From Streptomyces verrucosisporus (GTDB lineage Bacteria > Actinomycetota > Actinomycetes > Streptomycetales > Streptomycetaceae), in NCBI RefSeq assembly GCF_017114865.1, contig NZ_JADEYH010000019.1, positions 1 through 64,000 on the forward strand: a stretch of DNA of 64,000 nucleotides. Direction: 5' to 3'. The notes beneath the pieces were generated by a model that saw nothing but the letters and a program-made list of their open reading frames with translations, searched no databases and had not been told where the DNA came from. How positions within the stretch are numbered: position 1 is the first letter of the stretch; every line of letters begins with the position of its first letter. Both the position numbers and the translations under genes were made by a program. Shown here piece after piece: positions 1 through 8,621 of the stretch.

Positions 1-53
1 CAACGGCACGGCCTTCGCAGCCGTCCGCGGCCCGGCGGCCGCGCGCGCGACGC

Positions 54-1766
54 TCACGGGGTCCCCCCGTCCATGACCGGGGGAAACGCCGTCGAGCCGG
101 TCGTACGGACGACGAGGTCAAAGCCCTCCGCCGTGGGGCGCAGGGCGACGACCAGGTGCCGGCGCCAGGTCTCGTCGTCCCGTTCGGGATGGTCCTCGCG
201 CCAGTGGCAGCCGCGGGTCTCGGTACGGCGCAGGGCGGCGGCGACCAGGACACCGGCGACGAGGTGGAGGTTGGCCGCCTCCCAGGTCTCGACCCCGGGC
301 TCGGCCGGCTTGCCGGGCCCGGCTCCGGCCCGGCCCGGAGCCAGCGCCGCCAGCTCCCGCGCGGCCCGCGCCAGGCTGTCCGCGGAGCGCAGCACCCCGG
401 CCCCGGCGGTCATGGTGCGCTGGATCGCGTACCGCGCCTCGGCCGGCGGCAGCGGGACGGTCCGCGTGGCCCCCGGGCCGCCGGGTTCGGCGGGCACCGG
501 GACGCGCGCGGGGGTGCGGGCGATGTGGGCGGCGATCCGCTCGGCGAAGACCAGCCCCTCCAGCAGGGAGTTGGAGGCCAGCCGGTTGGCGCCGTGCACA
601 CCCGTGCAGGCGACCTCGCCGCACGCGTACAGGCCGGGCACGGTGGTGCGGCCCGACAGGTCGGTGCGCACCCCGCCGGAGGCGTAGTGCGCGGCGGGCG
701 CGACCGGGACCGGCTCGGTGACCGGGTCGATGCCATGGGCCCGGCAGGCGGCGAGGATGGTGGGGAAGCGCTCGCTCCACATCCGTGCGCCGAAATGCCG
801 GGCGTCCAGGTACATGCGGTCGGCGCCCTGCTCGCGCATCCGCCGCATGATGCCCTTGGCGACGATGTCGCGCGGGGCCAGCTCGGCCAGTTCGTGCTGC
901 CCGGCCATGAAGCGCTCGCCGCCGGCGTCGACGAGGTACGCACCCTCTCCGCGCACGGCCTCCGACACCAGCGGCTGCTGGCCCTCGCTGTCCGGGCCCA
1001 GGTAGAGCACGGTCGGGTGGAACTGGACGAACTCCAGGTCGGAGACCTCCGCGCCGGCCCGCAGCGCCAGCGCGACGCCGTCGCCGGTGGAGACCGGCGG
1101 GTTGGTGGTGGCGGAGAACACCTGGCCCATGCCGCCGGTGGCCAGCACCACCGCCGGGGCGTGGACGGCGCCCACCCCGTCGTGCCGCCCCTCGCCCATC
1201 ACATGGAGGGAGACGCCCGCGGCGTGCCCGCCGGCGTCCTTGAGCAGGTCCAGGACGAGGGCGTTCTCCACCGTCTCTATTCCGGCCTCGCGCACGGCCG
1301 CCACCAGGGCACGGGATATCTCCGCGCCGGTCGCGTCGCCGCCCGCGTGGGCGATGCGGCGGCGGTGGTGGCCGCCCTCGCGGGTCAGGGCGATCTCGCC
1401 GGTCCCGGCGGAGGTGTCGAACCGCGCCCCGGCGCCGATCAGCCGCCGTACCGCGTCCGGCCCCTCGGTGACCAGGGTGCGCACCGCCTCCTCGTCGCAC
1501 AGGCCCGCGCCGGCGACCAGGGTGTCGTCCAGATGCTGGCCCGGGGTGTCGCCCTCGCCGAGCGCGGCGGCGATCCCGCCCTGCGCCCAGCGTGTGGAGC
1601 CGGCGTCCAGCCGGGCCTTGGTGACGATCACCGTCCTCCGGCCGGAGGCCGCGCAGCGCAGGGCGGCGGTCAGGCCGGCCACCCCGGAGCCGACCACCAC
1701 CACGTCCGCCACGATGGCCCAGCCGGAGCGCGGCGCGTCCAGCCGCAGGCCTGTCATCCCGTTCAC
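54..1766 (-). CDS. nadB: L-aspartate oxidase NadB
   Basis: FAD-dependent L-aspartate oxidase, the first step of de novo NAD synthesis (aspartate to iminoaspartate, used by NadA). The 570-residue protein has the expected family length. An N-terminal Rossmann FAD motif G-S-G-V-A-G lies at about residues 26-31, followed by the family segment STRWAQGGIAAA and later FVQFHPT and the substrate-site region GVHGANRLASNSLLEG; the C-terminal third is the helical fumarate-reductase-like domain. The GTG start at 1766 overlaps the panC stop as GTGA; an ATG three codons in is an alternative. It is the last gene of a panC-nadB operon, so its translation is probably coupled to panC. No nadA or nadC is seen before the window edge. 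Confidence 0.95.
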   Translation of the reverse strand: MNGMTGLRLDAPRSGWAIVADVVVVGSGVAGLTAALRCAASGRRTVIVTKARLDAGSTRWAQGGIAAALGEGDTPGQHLDDTLVAGAGLCDEEAVRTLVTEGPDAVRRLIGAGARFDTSAGTGEIALTREGGHHRRRIAHAGGDATGAEISRALVAAVREAGIETVENALVLDLLKDAGGHAAGVSLHVMGEGRHDGVGAVHAPAVVLATGGMGQVFSATTNPPVSTGDGVALALRAGAEVSDLEFVQFHPTVLYLGPDSEGQQPLVSEAVRGEGAYLVDAGGERFMAGQHELAELAPRDIVAKGIMRRMREQGADRMYLDARHFGARMWSERFPTILAACRAHGIDPVTEPVPVAPAAHYASGGVRTDLSGRTTVPGLYACGEVACTGVHGANRLASNSLLEGLVFAERIAAHIARTPARVPVPAEPGGPGATRTVPLPPAEARYAIQRTMTAGAGVLRSADSLARAARELAALAPGRAGAGPGKPAEPGVETWEAANLHLVAGVLVAAALRRTETRGCHWREDHPERDDETWRRHLVVALRPTAEGFDLVVRTTGSTAFPPVMDGGTP

Positions 1767-2710
1767 CGAACCCCTCCGGGGCGTCCGAGGCGCAGCCGGA
1801 CGTTGTCGATCAGTCGTGTGGTGCCCACCCGCGCCGCCACCGCGAGCACGGCCTCGCCCTCGTACACGCCGGGCTCGGCCGGGATCTCCGTGAAGTGGGC
1901 CGGGTCCACCAGCGCCAGGTAGTCCGGCTCCAGCGGCGGCCGTGCCCGCCGGGCCCGCGCCAGTACGGCCTCGGCGGCCCGGCGTACCTCGCGCGGGCCC
2001 GCCCCGCCCGCGGCCACCGCGTCGCGTCCGGCGAACAGGGCGCGCGAGAGGGCCAGGGCGGTGGTGCGTTCGGCGGCCGACAGGTAGCGGTTGCGGCTGG
2101 AGAGGGCCAGTCCGTCGGGTTCGCGCACGGTGGGCACGCCCTCGATCTCCACGGGGAAGTTCAGGTCACGGACCATCCGGGTGATCAGGGCGAGCTGCTG
2201 GGCGTCCTTCTCCCCGTAGAGCGCCAGGTCGGGGGCGGTGAGGTGGAGCAGTTTGGCGACGACGGTGAGCATCCCGTCGAAGTGGCCGGGGCGGCTGGCG
2301 CCCTCCAGTCGCTCGCCCATCGGGCCCGCGCCGATCCTCACCTCCGGTTCCCCGCCGGGGTAGACCTCCTCCACCGGCGGCGCGAAGACGGCGTCGGCGC
2401 CGGCGCCCGCGGCCACCACGACGTCCGCGTCCAGGGTGCGCGGGTAGCGGTCCAGGTCCTCGCCCGCGCCGAACTGCAGCGGGTTGACGAAGACGGTGAC
2501 CACCACCTGCCCCTCGGGCCCGGCCTTCTCGCGGGCGGCGCGGACCAGGGCCGCGTGGCCCTCGTGCAGGGCGCCCATCGTCATCACCACCGCCCGCCGC
2601 CCCCGGCGCGGCAGTGCGCGCAGCCCGGCGGCGGTGTGCAGGACGGGCACGGGTGTGGGTGCGGGCTCGGGCACGGCTGGGCTCCTGTGGTCGGCGGTCG
2701 GTCCGGTCAC
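1763..2710 (-). CDS. panC: Pantothenate synthetase PanC
   Basis: Cytoplasmic pantothenate synthetase, condensing pantoate with beta-alanine at the cost of ATP. The 315-residue reading frame shows the nucleotidyl-transferase HIGH-like motif as HEGH at about residues 49-52, preceded by VMTMGAL, and the KMSKS-like segment LALSSRNRYLS. FVNPLQFGAGEDLDRYPR and GASRPGHFDGMLTVVAKL are classic PanC blocks. The frame stays open far upstream, but the real start is the GTG at 2710, which overlaps the stop of the preceding DUF2520 gene as GTGA. Its own stop overlaps the nadB start in the same way, so three genes form one tightly coupled unit. Confidence 0.95.
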   Translation of the reverse strand: MTGPTADHRSPAVPEPAPTPVPVLHTAAGLRALPRRGRRAVVMTMGALHEGHAALVRAAREKAGPEGQVVVTVFVNPLQFGAGEDLDRYPRTLDADVVVAAGAGADAVFAPPVEEVYPGGEPEVRIGAGPMGERLEGASRPGHFDGMLTVVAKLLHLTAPDLALYGEKDAQQLALITRMVRDLNFPVEIEGVPTVREPDGLALSSRNRYLSAAERTTALALSRALFAGRDAVAAGGAGPREVRRAAEAVLARARRARPPLEPDYLALVDPAHFTEIPAEPGVYEGEAVLAVAARVGTTRLIDNVRLRLGRPGGVR

Positions 2711-3618
2711 CGGGTGTCCCCGTCGGAGAGGACCTCCAGCAGGTCCTCGGCCAGTTCCGGCCTGAGCAGCCCGCCGGCCAGGGCCCGGTCGGCGGTGGTG
2801 CGGGCCATCGCGAGGTAGCCCGACACCGCATGCGGGGCATGGCGGCGCAGCTCGGTGACGTGGGCGGCGACCGTGCCCGCGTCGCCCCGGGCGACCGGGC
2901 CGGTCAGCGCGGCGTCGCCGGAGCGCAGGGCGTTGTCCAGGGCCGCGCCGAGCAGCGGGCCGAGCATCCGGTCGGGTGCGCCGACCCCGGCGGTGCGCAG
3001 CAGTTCCATGGCCTGGGCGACCAGTGTGACCAGGTGGTTGGCGCCGAGGGCCAGGGCCGCGTGGTAGAGCGGGCGGGCCTCCTCGGCGACCCACTCGGGC
3101 TCCCCGCCCATCTCGATGACCAGCGCCTCGGCGGCCAGCCGCAGCTCCTCGGGCGCGGTGACGCCGAAGGAGCAGCCCGCCAGCCGCTGTACGTCCACGG
3201 GCGTGCCGGTGAACGTCATCACCGGGTGCAGCGCCAGCGGCAGGGCCCCGGCCCGGGTGGCGGGGCCGAGGACGGCGGTGCCGTAGCGGCCCGAGGCGTG
3301 CGCCAGGAGCTGGCCGGGGCGTACGGCGCCGGTCTCGGCCAGGCCCGCGGCCAGGCCGGGCAGGGCGTCGTCGGGGACGGTGAGCAGGACGAGGTCGGCG
3401 CGGGCCAGTACCTCGGCGGGCTCCACCAGCGGCACCCCCGGCAGCAGGGCATCGGCCCGTCGGCGGGAGGCGTCGGAGACGCCGGAGGCGGCCACCGGGC
3501 GGTGCCCGGCCAGGGCGAGGGCCGCGGCCAGGGCGGGGCCGACGCGGCCCGCGCCGACGACGCCGACGGTCAGGCGCGCGGGACGGTCCCCGGCGGCACC
3601 GGAGGGGGGTTGGTTCAC
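2707..3618 (-). CDS. DUF2520 Rossmann-like oxidoreductase
   Basis: A 303-residue NAD(P)-binding protein of the Rossmann-like/DUF2520 family, first gene of the DUF2520-panC-nadB unit. The N-terminus has VGVVGAGRVG (GxGxxG), followed by a ketopantoate-reductase-like layout with LLTVPDDAL and LHPVMTFTG, and a helical C-terminal domain. Position next to panC suggests a link to pantothenate metabolism, for example a reductase acting on a pantoate-like substrate, but that is inference from context and fold. I place the start at GTG 3618, which has a GGAAGG ribosome site about 10 bases upstream; the frame could be extended 19 codons to 3675 but that part lacks family character. Confidence 0.8.
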   Translation of the reverse strand: MNQPPSGAAGDRPARLTVGVVGAGRVGPALAAALALAGHRPVAASGVSDASRRRADALLPGVPLVEPAEVLARADLVLLTVPDDALPGLAAGLAETGAVRPGQLLAHASGRYGTAVLGPATRAGALPLALHPVMTFTGTPVDVQRLAGCSFGVTAPEELRLAAEALVIEMGGEPEWVAEEARPLYHAALALGANHLVTLVAQAMELLRTAGVGAPDRMLGPLLGAALDNALRSGDAALTGPVARGDAGTVAAHVTELRRHAPHAVSGYLAMARTTADRALAGGLLRPELAEDLLEVLSDGDTR

Positions 3619-3769
3619 GTGGTTTCGGCCTTCCGTTCCAGTCCGCAGGACCCGGTACCGGACGATTACCGCCATGCTACGCGGACCCGCCGGTTCCCCG
3701 TTCCGCCCGCCCGCGGGCCGGGACGGGGAACCGGGCCCGGCCCCTGCGCCCCGCCGGCCGGCGGCGGGT

Positions 3770-3982
3770 TCAGCAGGGCTCGCGCCTGCGCCGGGCCGGC
3801 AGCGCCCGGCGCAGGCGTGTGAGGAGCGGTACGGCGGGGCGGCGGCCGGTCCGGGCGTCCAGGAGCGCGTCCCGGAACTCCCGGGCGGCTCGCGGGTCGG
3901 TCAGGCCGGGCAGGGGCGGCGGCTCCTGCCCCTGCGCGGCGGCGCGGTACTGGGCGAGTGCGTACTCGGCTTGGAGGCTCAT
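3770..3982 (-). CDS. Small conserved-looking hypothetical protein (70 aa)
   Basis: A 70-residue open frame starting at ATG 3982 with a G-rich ribosome site close upstream. The sequence begins MSLQAEYALAQYRAAAQG, is helix-prone in the first half, and ends in an Arg-rich tail (LRRALPARRRREPC). It resembles small conserved actinomycete proteins of unknown function. It is divergent from the ArsR-type regulator at 4081, so the roughly 100 bp between them holds both promoters. The frame could start 12 codons earlier, but the ATG with its spacing is better. No function can be assigned. Confidence 0.55.
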   Translation of the reverse strand: MSLQAEYALAQYRAAAQGQEPPPLPGLTDPRAAREFRDALLDARTGRRPAVPLLTRLRRALPARRRREPC

Positions 3983-4080
3983 GCCCCCACGCTGCGCCCG
4001 TCCGCGGCGGCCGGGCACGCGGATTGACCCCGGCCGTCAATCGACGGCCCGGAGCGGCCGCCGGAGGGAAGGATGGCCGC

Positions 4081-5190
4081 ATGAGCGTGGTCATCGACGT
4101 CACCGGCCTGCCCGACGAGCACTTCGTCTTCTCCCCCTCCCCGCTGGCGGAGCTCAGCGCCGCCCTGCACGCCCTCTCCGAGCCCTCGCACCACCCCGGG
4201 CTGCACAGCTGGACCACCACGACGCTCGCCGGGCTGGAGCCGGACCTCGCCGGGCGGCTCTCCGAGGCGGACATCCTGTGGCGCTCCACCCGCTCCGACA
4301 TCCTGCTGCCCAGCCGCCCCCGGCCCGGCGCCACGCTCGCCGAGGAGCTGGACCACGTCGACGCGATGGACGACGAGCGGTACGTCCAGGCCGCGCTGGA
4401 GATCAACTGCTCCGCCGACTACGGCGAGGGCGGACCGTCCCCGCTGGTCGACGAGGCGGCCCGGCGGCGGGCCCTGGAGCGGGCCGCCGCGCGCGGGCCG
4501 GGGCAGCTCGGCTTCGTACGGCACCTGCTGGCGGACCCGCCCTCCGTGCGGTCCTGGATACGGCGGCTGCTGGAGGACTGCGACCGGGCGTTCTTCGCCG
4601 ACGCCTGGCAGCGGGTGCGCGGGCAGCTCGCCGCCGACGCCCGGCACAAGACGGACCTGCTGCGGCACAAGGGGCTGCCCGAGGCGCTGGCCGCCGCGTC
4701 CCCCGCGATCGCCGTGGAGGAGGACGGCGACGGGCGGCGCCTGGTCGTCGACAAGCTGGCGCAGAGCCGGACGACGGCGGTGGATCCGGCGGTCGGGCCG
4801 GGGGTGACCCTGGTGCCCACCGCCTTCGGCCGGCCGCACCTGGTGGTGCTGCACGCCCCCGGCTGGCGGCCGGTGATCGAGTACCCGGTCGCCTCGCGCG
4901 AGCTGCGCGCGAGCCCTGACTCGGTGGAGGTGATGGAGCGCCGGCTGGAGGCCCTGGCCCACCCGGTGCGGGTCCGGCTGTGCCGCAGCCTGGCCCGCGC
5001 CCCGTACACCACGGGCGAGCTGGCGAGCGGGCTGGGGATCACCGCTCCGGAGGTCTCCCGGCACCTGAAGGTGCTGCGGAACGCGGGCCTGCTGACGACG
5101 CGCCGGCACGGGCGGTACGTGCAGCACCGCCTTGACGTCACCGTCGTGGCGCGGCTGGGCAGCGACTTCCTGGAGGCGGTGCTGCGCTGA
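4081..5190 (+). CDS. ArsR-family transcriptional regulator with N-terminal DUF5937 domain
   Basis: A 369-residue regulator. About 280 N-terminal residues form a DUF5937-like sensor domain (starting SVVIDVTGLPDEHFVFSPSP), and the last 85 residues are a winged helix of ArsR type with LEALAHPVRVRLCRSL and the recognition segment ITAPEVSRHLKVLRNAGLL. The ATG at 4081 has a strong GGAGGGAAGG ribosome site 8 bases upstream. The metal-binding cysteines of classical ArsR repressors are not present, so the effector is probably not a metal. The following lyase gene is only 83 bp downstream on the same strand and could be its target or a co-transcribed neighbour. Confidence 0.85.
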   Translation: MSVVIDVTGLPDEHFVFSPSPLAELSAALHALSEPSHHPGLHSWTTTTLAGLEPDLAGRLSEADILWRSTRSDILLPSRPRPGATLAEELDHVDAMDDERYVQAALEINCSADYGEGGPSPLVDEAARRRALERAAARGPGQLGFVRHLLADPPSVRSWIRRLLEDCDRAFFADAWQRVRGQLAADARHKTDLLRHKGLPEALAAASPAIAVEEDGDGRRLVVDKLAQSRTTAVDPAVGPGVTLVPTAFGRPHLVVLHAPGWRPVIEYPVASRELRASPDSVEVMERRLEALAHPVRVRLCRSLARAPYTTGELASGLGITAPEVSRHLKVLRNAGLLTTRRHGRYVQHRLDVTVVARLGSDFLEAVLR

Positions 5191-5273
5191 GCCCGCGCCG
5201 AACCGGCGGGTCCGGCGGGTCCGGCGGGGAAAAGAGCGGCGCCCGACCCGCGCGGTGGGGGATCATCGGGGGC

Positions 5274-6497
5274 ATGACAGCCGACGAGGGAACCGGGGAA
5301 GCAGAGGAAGCGCACGGGGGTTTCGAAGCCGGGCCCGCCGAGGACGCCCTGGACTCCGACGCCGAGCGGGCCCGCAGGCTCGCGGCGTGGACCGCGGCGC
5401 GGCGGAAGCTCTCCGACGGCCCGGTGGACGGAACGATCGCCGGCCGGCTGGCCCGGCTCGTGGAGGAGGGCGCCGGGGTCTGCGACCTCGACGGCAGCCC
5501 CGACATCTACGGCGACGGGATCGTCGCCCGTCTGGAGGAGCGCACCGCCGCCGTGCTGGGGACCGAGGCCGCCGCGTTCTTCCCCACCGGCACCATGGCC
5601 CAGCAGGTCGCCCTGCGCTGCTGGGCCGGACGCACCGGCAGCCCGGTCGTCGCCCTGCACCCGATGGCGCACCCCGAGCGGCACGAGCGGGGCGCGCTGG
5701 GGCTGCTGAGCGGGCTGAGCACCGTGCACCCCACCGCCGAGCCGCACCCGCCCACCGCCGGGGAGGTGCGGGAGCTGGAGGAGCCCTTCGGCACGCTGAT
5801 GCTCGAACTCCCGCTGCGCGAAGCCGGTTTCGTGCTGCCCACCTGGGACGAGCTGGTGGCGGTGGTGGAGGCCGCGCGGGAGCGGGACGCGGTGGTGCAC
5901 TTCGACGGCGCACGGCTGTGGGAGTGCGCCGCGCACTTCGGGCGTACGCTCCCGGAGATCGCCGCCCTGGCCGACAGCGTGTACGTCTCCTTCTACAAGT
6001 CCCTGGGCGGCCTCTCGGGCGCCGCCCTGGCCGGTCCCGCCGACTTCGTGGCGCAGACGCGCGCCTGGCGGCACCGCTACGGCGGGCAGGTCTTCCAGCA
6101 GTGGCCCGCCGCGCTGTCCGCCCTGGTGGGACTGGAGCGGGAGCTGCCCCGGCTGCCGGAATACGTCGCACGGGCCGGGATGGTCGCGGCGGCGCTGCGG
6201 GAGGAGCTGGCGGAGGCCGGGGTGCCGTGGTTCCGGATCCATCCGGCCGAGCCGCACACCCACCAGTTCCAGGTGTGGCTGCCCTACGGCGCCGACGGTC
6301 TGACGGAGGCGGGGGTGCGGCAGGCGGAGGAGGAGGGGACGGTGCTGTTCCGCGTCTGGGAGGCGCCGGGCACGCCCGGCCCGCCCGGAACGGCCGTGGC
6401 CGAGGTGACGGTGGGCGCCCCGGGGCTGCGCTGGGGGCCGCGGGACGTGCGTGACGCGCTGTACGGCTTCCTCGCCCGCGTCCCGGAGCGGGGCTGA
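5274..6497 (+). CDS. PLP-dependent threonine aldolase / beta-eliminating lyase family protein
   Basis: A 407-residue fold-type I PLP enzyme of the low-specificity threonine aldolase family, which cleaves L-threonine or allo-threonine to glycine and acetaldehyde. The Schiff-base lysine sits in SFYKSLGGLSGA at about residue 242; VVHFDGARLWECAAHFG carries the Asp that contacts the pyridine nitrogen. The N-terminal 50 residues are acidic and not part of the catalytic fold. ATG 5274 follows a GGGGG ribosome site at suitable spacing. The real substrate could be another beta-hydroxy amino acid; the sequence alone does not decide. It converges on the response regulator at 6517. Confidence 0.85.
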   Translation: MTADEGTGEAEEAHGGFEAGPAEDALDSDAERARRLAAWTAARRKLSDGPVDGTIAGRLARLVEEGAGVCDLDGSPDIYGDGIVARLEERTAAVLGTEAAAFFPTGTMAQQVALRCWAGRTGSPVVALHPMAHPERHERGALGLLSGLSTVHPTAEPHPPTAGEVRELEEPFGTLMLELPLREAGFVLPTWDELVAVVEAARERDAVVHFDGARLWECAAHFGRTLPEIAALADSVYVSFYKSLGGLSGAALAGPADFVAQTRAWRHRYGGQVFQQWPAALSALVGLERELPRLPEYVARAGMVAAALREELAEAGVPWFRIHPAEPHTHQFQVWLPYGADGLTEAGVRQAEEEGTVLFRVWEAPGTPGPPGTAVAEVTVGAPGLRWGPRDVRDALYGFLARVPERG

Positions 6498-6509
6498 TCC
6501 GAAAGGATC
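6496..6509. terminator. Small GAAA-loop hairpin between convergent genes
   Basis: GATCC-GAAA-GGATC forms a 5-bp stem with a GNRA tetraloop, beginning at the stop codon of the lyase gene and ending 8 bases before the convergent response-regulator stop. It is short and has no clear U-tract, so termination efficiency is uncertain. Confidence 0.35.
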
Positions 6510-6516
6510 CGGCCGC

Positions 6517-7203
6517 TCAGGCGCCCCTGCCGCCCGCCCGCACCAGCCCCGTCTCGTACGCCAGCACCACCGCCTGCACCCGGTCGCGCAGTTCCAGCTT
6601 GGTGAGGATGCGGCCCACGTGCGTCTTGACGGTGGCCTCCGAGAGCACCAGGCGCCGGGCGATCTCGCCGTTCGACAGCCCCTGGGCGACCAGCAGCAGC
6701 ACCTCGTGCTCGCGGTCCGTCAGCCGCTCCAGCTCCTTGGGCACGGACCGGTCGGAGGCGGCGGGCAGCAGGGAGGCGAAGCGGTCGAGGAGGCGGCGGG
6801 TGGTGGAGGGCGCGACCACCGCGTCGCCGCTGTGGACGGCGCGGATCGCGGCCAGCAGCTCGCCCGGCGGCACGTCCTTGAGCAGGAATCCCCCGGCCCC
6901 GGCCCGCAGGGCGGAGAAGGCGTACTCGTCGAGGTCGAAGGTGGTCAGGATCAGCACCCGGGGGCTGCCGGGACCTCCCTCGCCCCCCTCGCAGATGCGG
7001 CGGGTGGCCTCGACCCCGTCGAGGCGGGGCATCCGCACGTCCATCAGCACCACGTCCACGGCCGTGGCGCGGAGCCTGGCCAGCGCCTCGGCGCCGTCCC
7101 CGGCCTCGGCGACGACCTCCATGTCGGGCTGGGCGTCCAGCACCATGCGGAAGCCGGTGCGCAGCAGCGCCTGGTCGTCGACGAGCATCACACGGACGGT
7201 CAT
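6517..7203 (-). CDS. NarL/LuxR-family response regulator
   Basis: A 228-residue response regulator. The receiver domain starts MLVDDQALLR, with the phosphoacceptor Asp at residue 55 (VVLMDVRMPRLDG) and the FLLKDV lysine segment. The C-terminal LuxR helix-turn-helix is LTDREHEVLLLVAQGLSNGEI followed by SEATVKTHVGRILTKL. The ATG at 7203 is preceded by GGGGAG. It lies 155 bp downstream of the histidine kinase on the same strand, so they are a cognate pair, probably co-transcribed through a G-rich tandem repeat. Target genes are unknown. Confidence 0.92.
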   Translation of the reverse strand: MTVRVMLVDDQALLRTGFRMVLDAQPDMEVVAEAGDGAEALARLRATAVDVVLMDVRMPRLDGVEATRRICEGGEGGPGSPRVLILTTFDLDEYAFSALRAGAGGFLLKDVPPGELLAAIRAVHSGDAVVAPSTTRRLLDRFASLLPAASDRSVPKELERLTDREHEVLLLVAQGLSNGEIARRLVLSEATVKTHVGRILTKLELRDRVQAVVLAYETGLVRAGGRGA

Positions 7204-7244
7204 GGTCTCCCCTGAGGCGGTTTCGTGGGGCGGTGGAACGGGGG

Positions 7245-7293
7245 CGGGCGGGCGGCGGACGGCAGCGGGCGGGCGGCGGACGGCAGCGGGCGG
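7245..7293. repeat. 21-bp tandem repeat between kinase and regulator genes
   Basis: Two exact copies of a 21-bp unit (7245-7265 and 7266-7286) followed by 7 bases of a third. The unit is almost entirely G/C and lies in the 155-bp spacer between the kinase stop and the regulator start. It may be a slippage product with no function, or it may affect relative expression of the two genes. Confidence 0.8.
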
Positions 7294-7358
7294 TGCGGCG
7301 GTGAACGCTCCGGCGGCGGACGGTCCTGTGGCGGACGGAGCGCTCCGCGCGGGCCCGT

Positions 7359-8585
7359 TCACACGGCGCTCTTCAGCGGCAGCACCGCGCTGATCCGGAA
7401 GCCGCCCCCCGGCCGCGGCCCGGCGTCCAGGCTGCCGCCGACCATGCCGACGCGCTCGCGCATGCCGATCAGTCCCTGGCCGAGCCCGTCCAGCCCGCCG
7501 ACCTCGTACAGCTCGCGCTGCGCGCCGCGGCCGTCGTCCTCGGCCAGCAGGGTCAGGTCGTCGGCGCCGTAGGTCAGCCGCACCGTCGCGCCGACGTCGG
7601 GGCCGCCGTGCTTGCGGGTGTTGGTCAGCGCCTCCTGCACGATGCGGTACGCGGTCAGTTCGACGCTGCTGGGCAGCGGGCGGGGGGTGCCCTCGATACG
7701 GAAGTCCACGGTCAGGCCCGCGCCGCGCACCTGCTCGACGAGGTCTGCGAGCTGTTCGACACCGGGCTGGGGCACGTACTCGCCGCCCTCGGAGTGCTCC
7801 CCGGTGCGCAGCACGCCCAGCAGTCTGCGCATCTCCGACAGCGCCTGGCGCCCGGTGCCGGAGATGGTCTCCAGCGCCTGCCGGGCCTGCTCGGGCGCGG
7901 TGTCCATGACGTAGGCGGCGCCGTCGGCCTGGACGACCATCACCGAGACGTTGTGCGCGACCACGTCGTGCAGCTCGCGCGCTATCCGGGCCCGCTCGGC
8001 CGCGACGGCGACCTTGGCCTGCGCCTCGCGCTCGCGCTCCAGGCGGGCGGCCCGCTCCTCCAGCTGCGCGTAGTAGGCGCGCCGGGTGCGCAGCGAGTCG
8101 CCCAGCACCCAGGCCAGCAGGAAGGTGGCGGTGAGGAAGACCGTGCCCAGCACCACGGTGGTGGTGCCCTGGCCCTCGTTGGGCCAGCGCAGGGTGTGGA
8201 CGGTGGGCGCGGTCAGTGCGCCGGCGAGGGCGAGGCGGGAAGCCCAGCGGACGTTGCGGGAGGCGTTGGTGAAGACGATCACCAGCAGGGCGAAGTTGGC
8301 CGGCACCGGGAACGCGCCCGTCACCACCTCGGCCAGCCCCGCCCCGGCGGCCAGCAGCAGCATCTTCTCCGGCGCCCGGCGCCGCAAGGTCACCACGGTG
8401 CACAGGACCAGGACGATCGGGACGGAGGCGGCCTGCTGGACGTCCCCCTGCCCCAGCGACTCGGCCGACGGCGGATGCGTCATGATCCCCACGAGCCACA
8501 CGGCCGACATCACCAGCAGGACGGCGGCCCACGCCCCGTCGACGAGGGTGGGATGCCTGCGTAGGAACTCGTAGAGCCGGTGCAC
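7359..8585 (-). CDS. Sensor histidine kinase (HisKA_3 type)
   Basis: A 408-residue membrane sensor kinase. Five or so hydrophobic segments cover residues 15-165, then a coiled linker (RAYYAQLEERAARLEREREAQ) leads to the dimerisation/phosphoacceptor motif with His206 in ARELHDVVAHNVS, and a C-terminal HATPase domain with EALTNTRKHG and GQGLIGMRERVGMVGG. This is the architecture of LiaS/DesK-like kinases paired with NarL regulators. GTG 8585 is the likely start; a TACGCT -10-like hexamer at 8593-8598 lies only 7 bases upstream with no ribosome site, which suggests a leaderless transcript. The sensed signal is unknown. Confidence 0.9.
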   Translation of the reverse strand: MHRLYEFLRRHPTLVDGAWAAVLLVMSAVWLVGIMTHPPSAESLGQGDVQQAASVPIVLVLCTVVTLRRRAPEKMLLLAAGAGLAEVVTGAFPVPANFALLVIVFTNASRNVRWASRLALAGALTAPTVHTLRWPNEGQGTTTVVLGTVFLTATFLLAWVLGDSLRTRRAYYAQLEERAARLEREREAQAKVAVAAERARIARELHDVVAHNVSVMVVQADGAAYVMDTAPEQARQALETISGTGRQALSEMRRLLGVLRTGEHSEGGEYVPQPGVEQLADLVEQVRGAGLTVDFRIEGTPRPLPSSVELTAYRIVQEALTNTRKHGGPDVGATVRLTYGADDLTLLAEDDGRGAQRELYEVGGLDGLGQGLIGMRERVGMVGGSLDAGPRPGGGFRISAVLPLKSAV

Positions 8586-8621
8586 ATAACCCAGCGTAGG
8601 CAGGCCGGGTACACGCGGGGG

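Noticed and set aside
156..1922. Long plus-strand open frame opposite nadB
   Set aside because: High GC keeps antisense frames open; the translation is Gly/Arg/Pro-biased with no domain, and nadB on the other strand is unambiguous.
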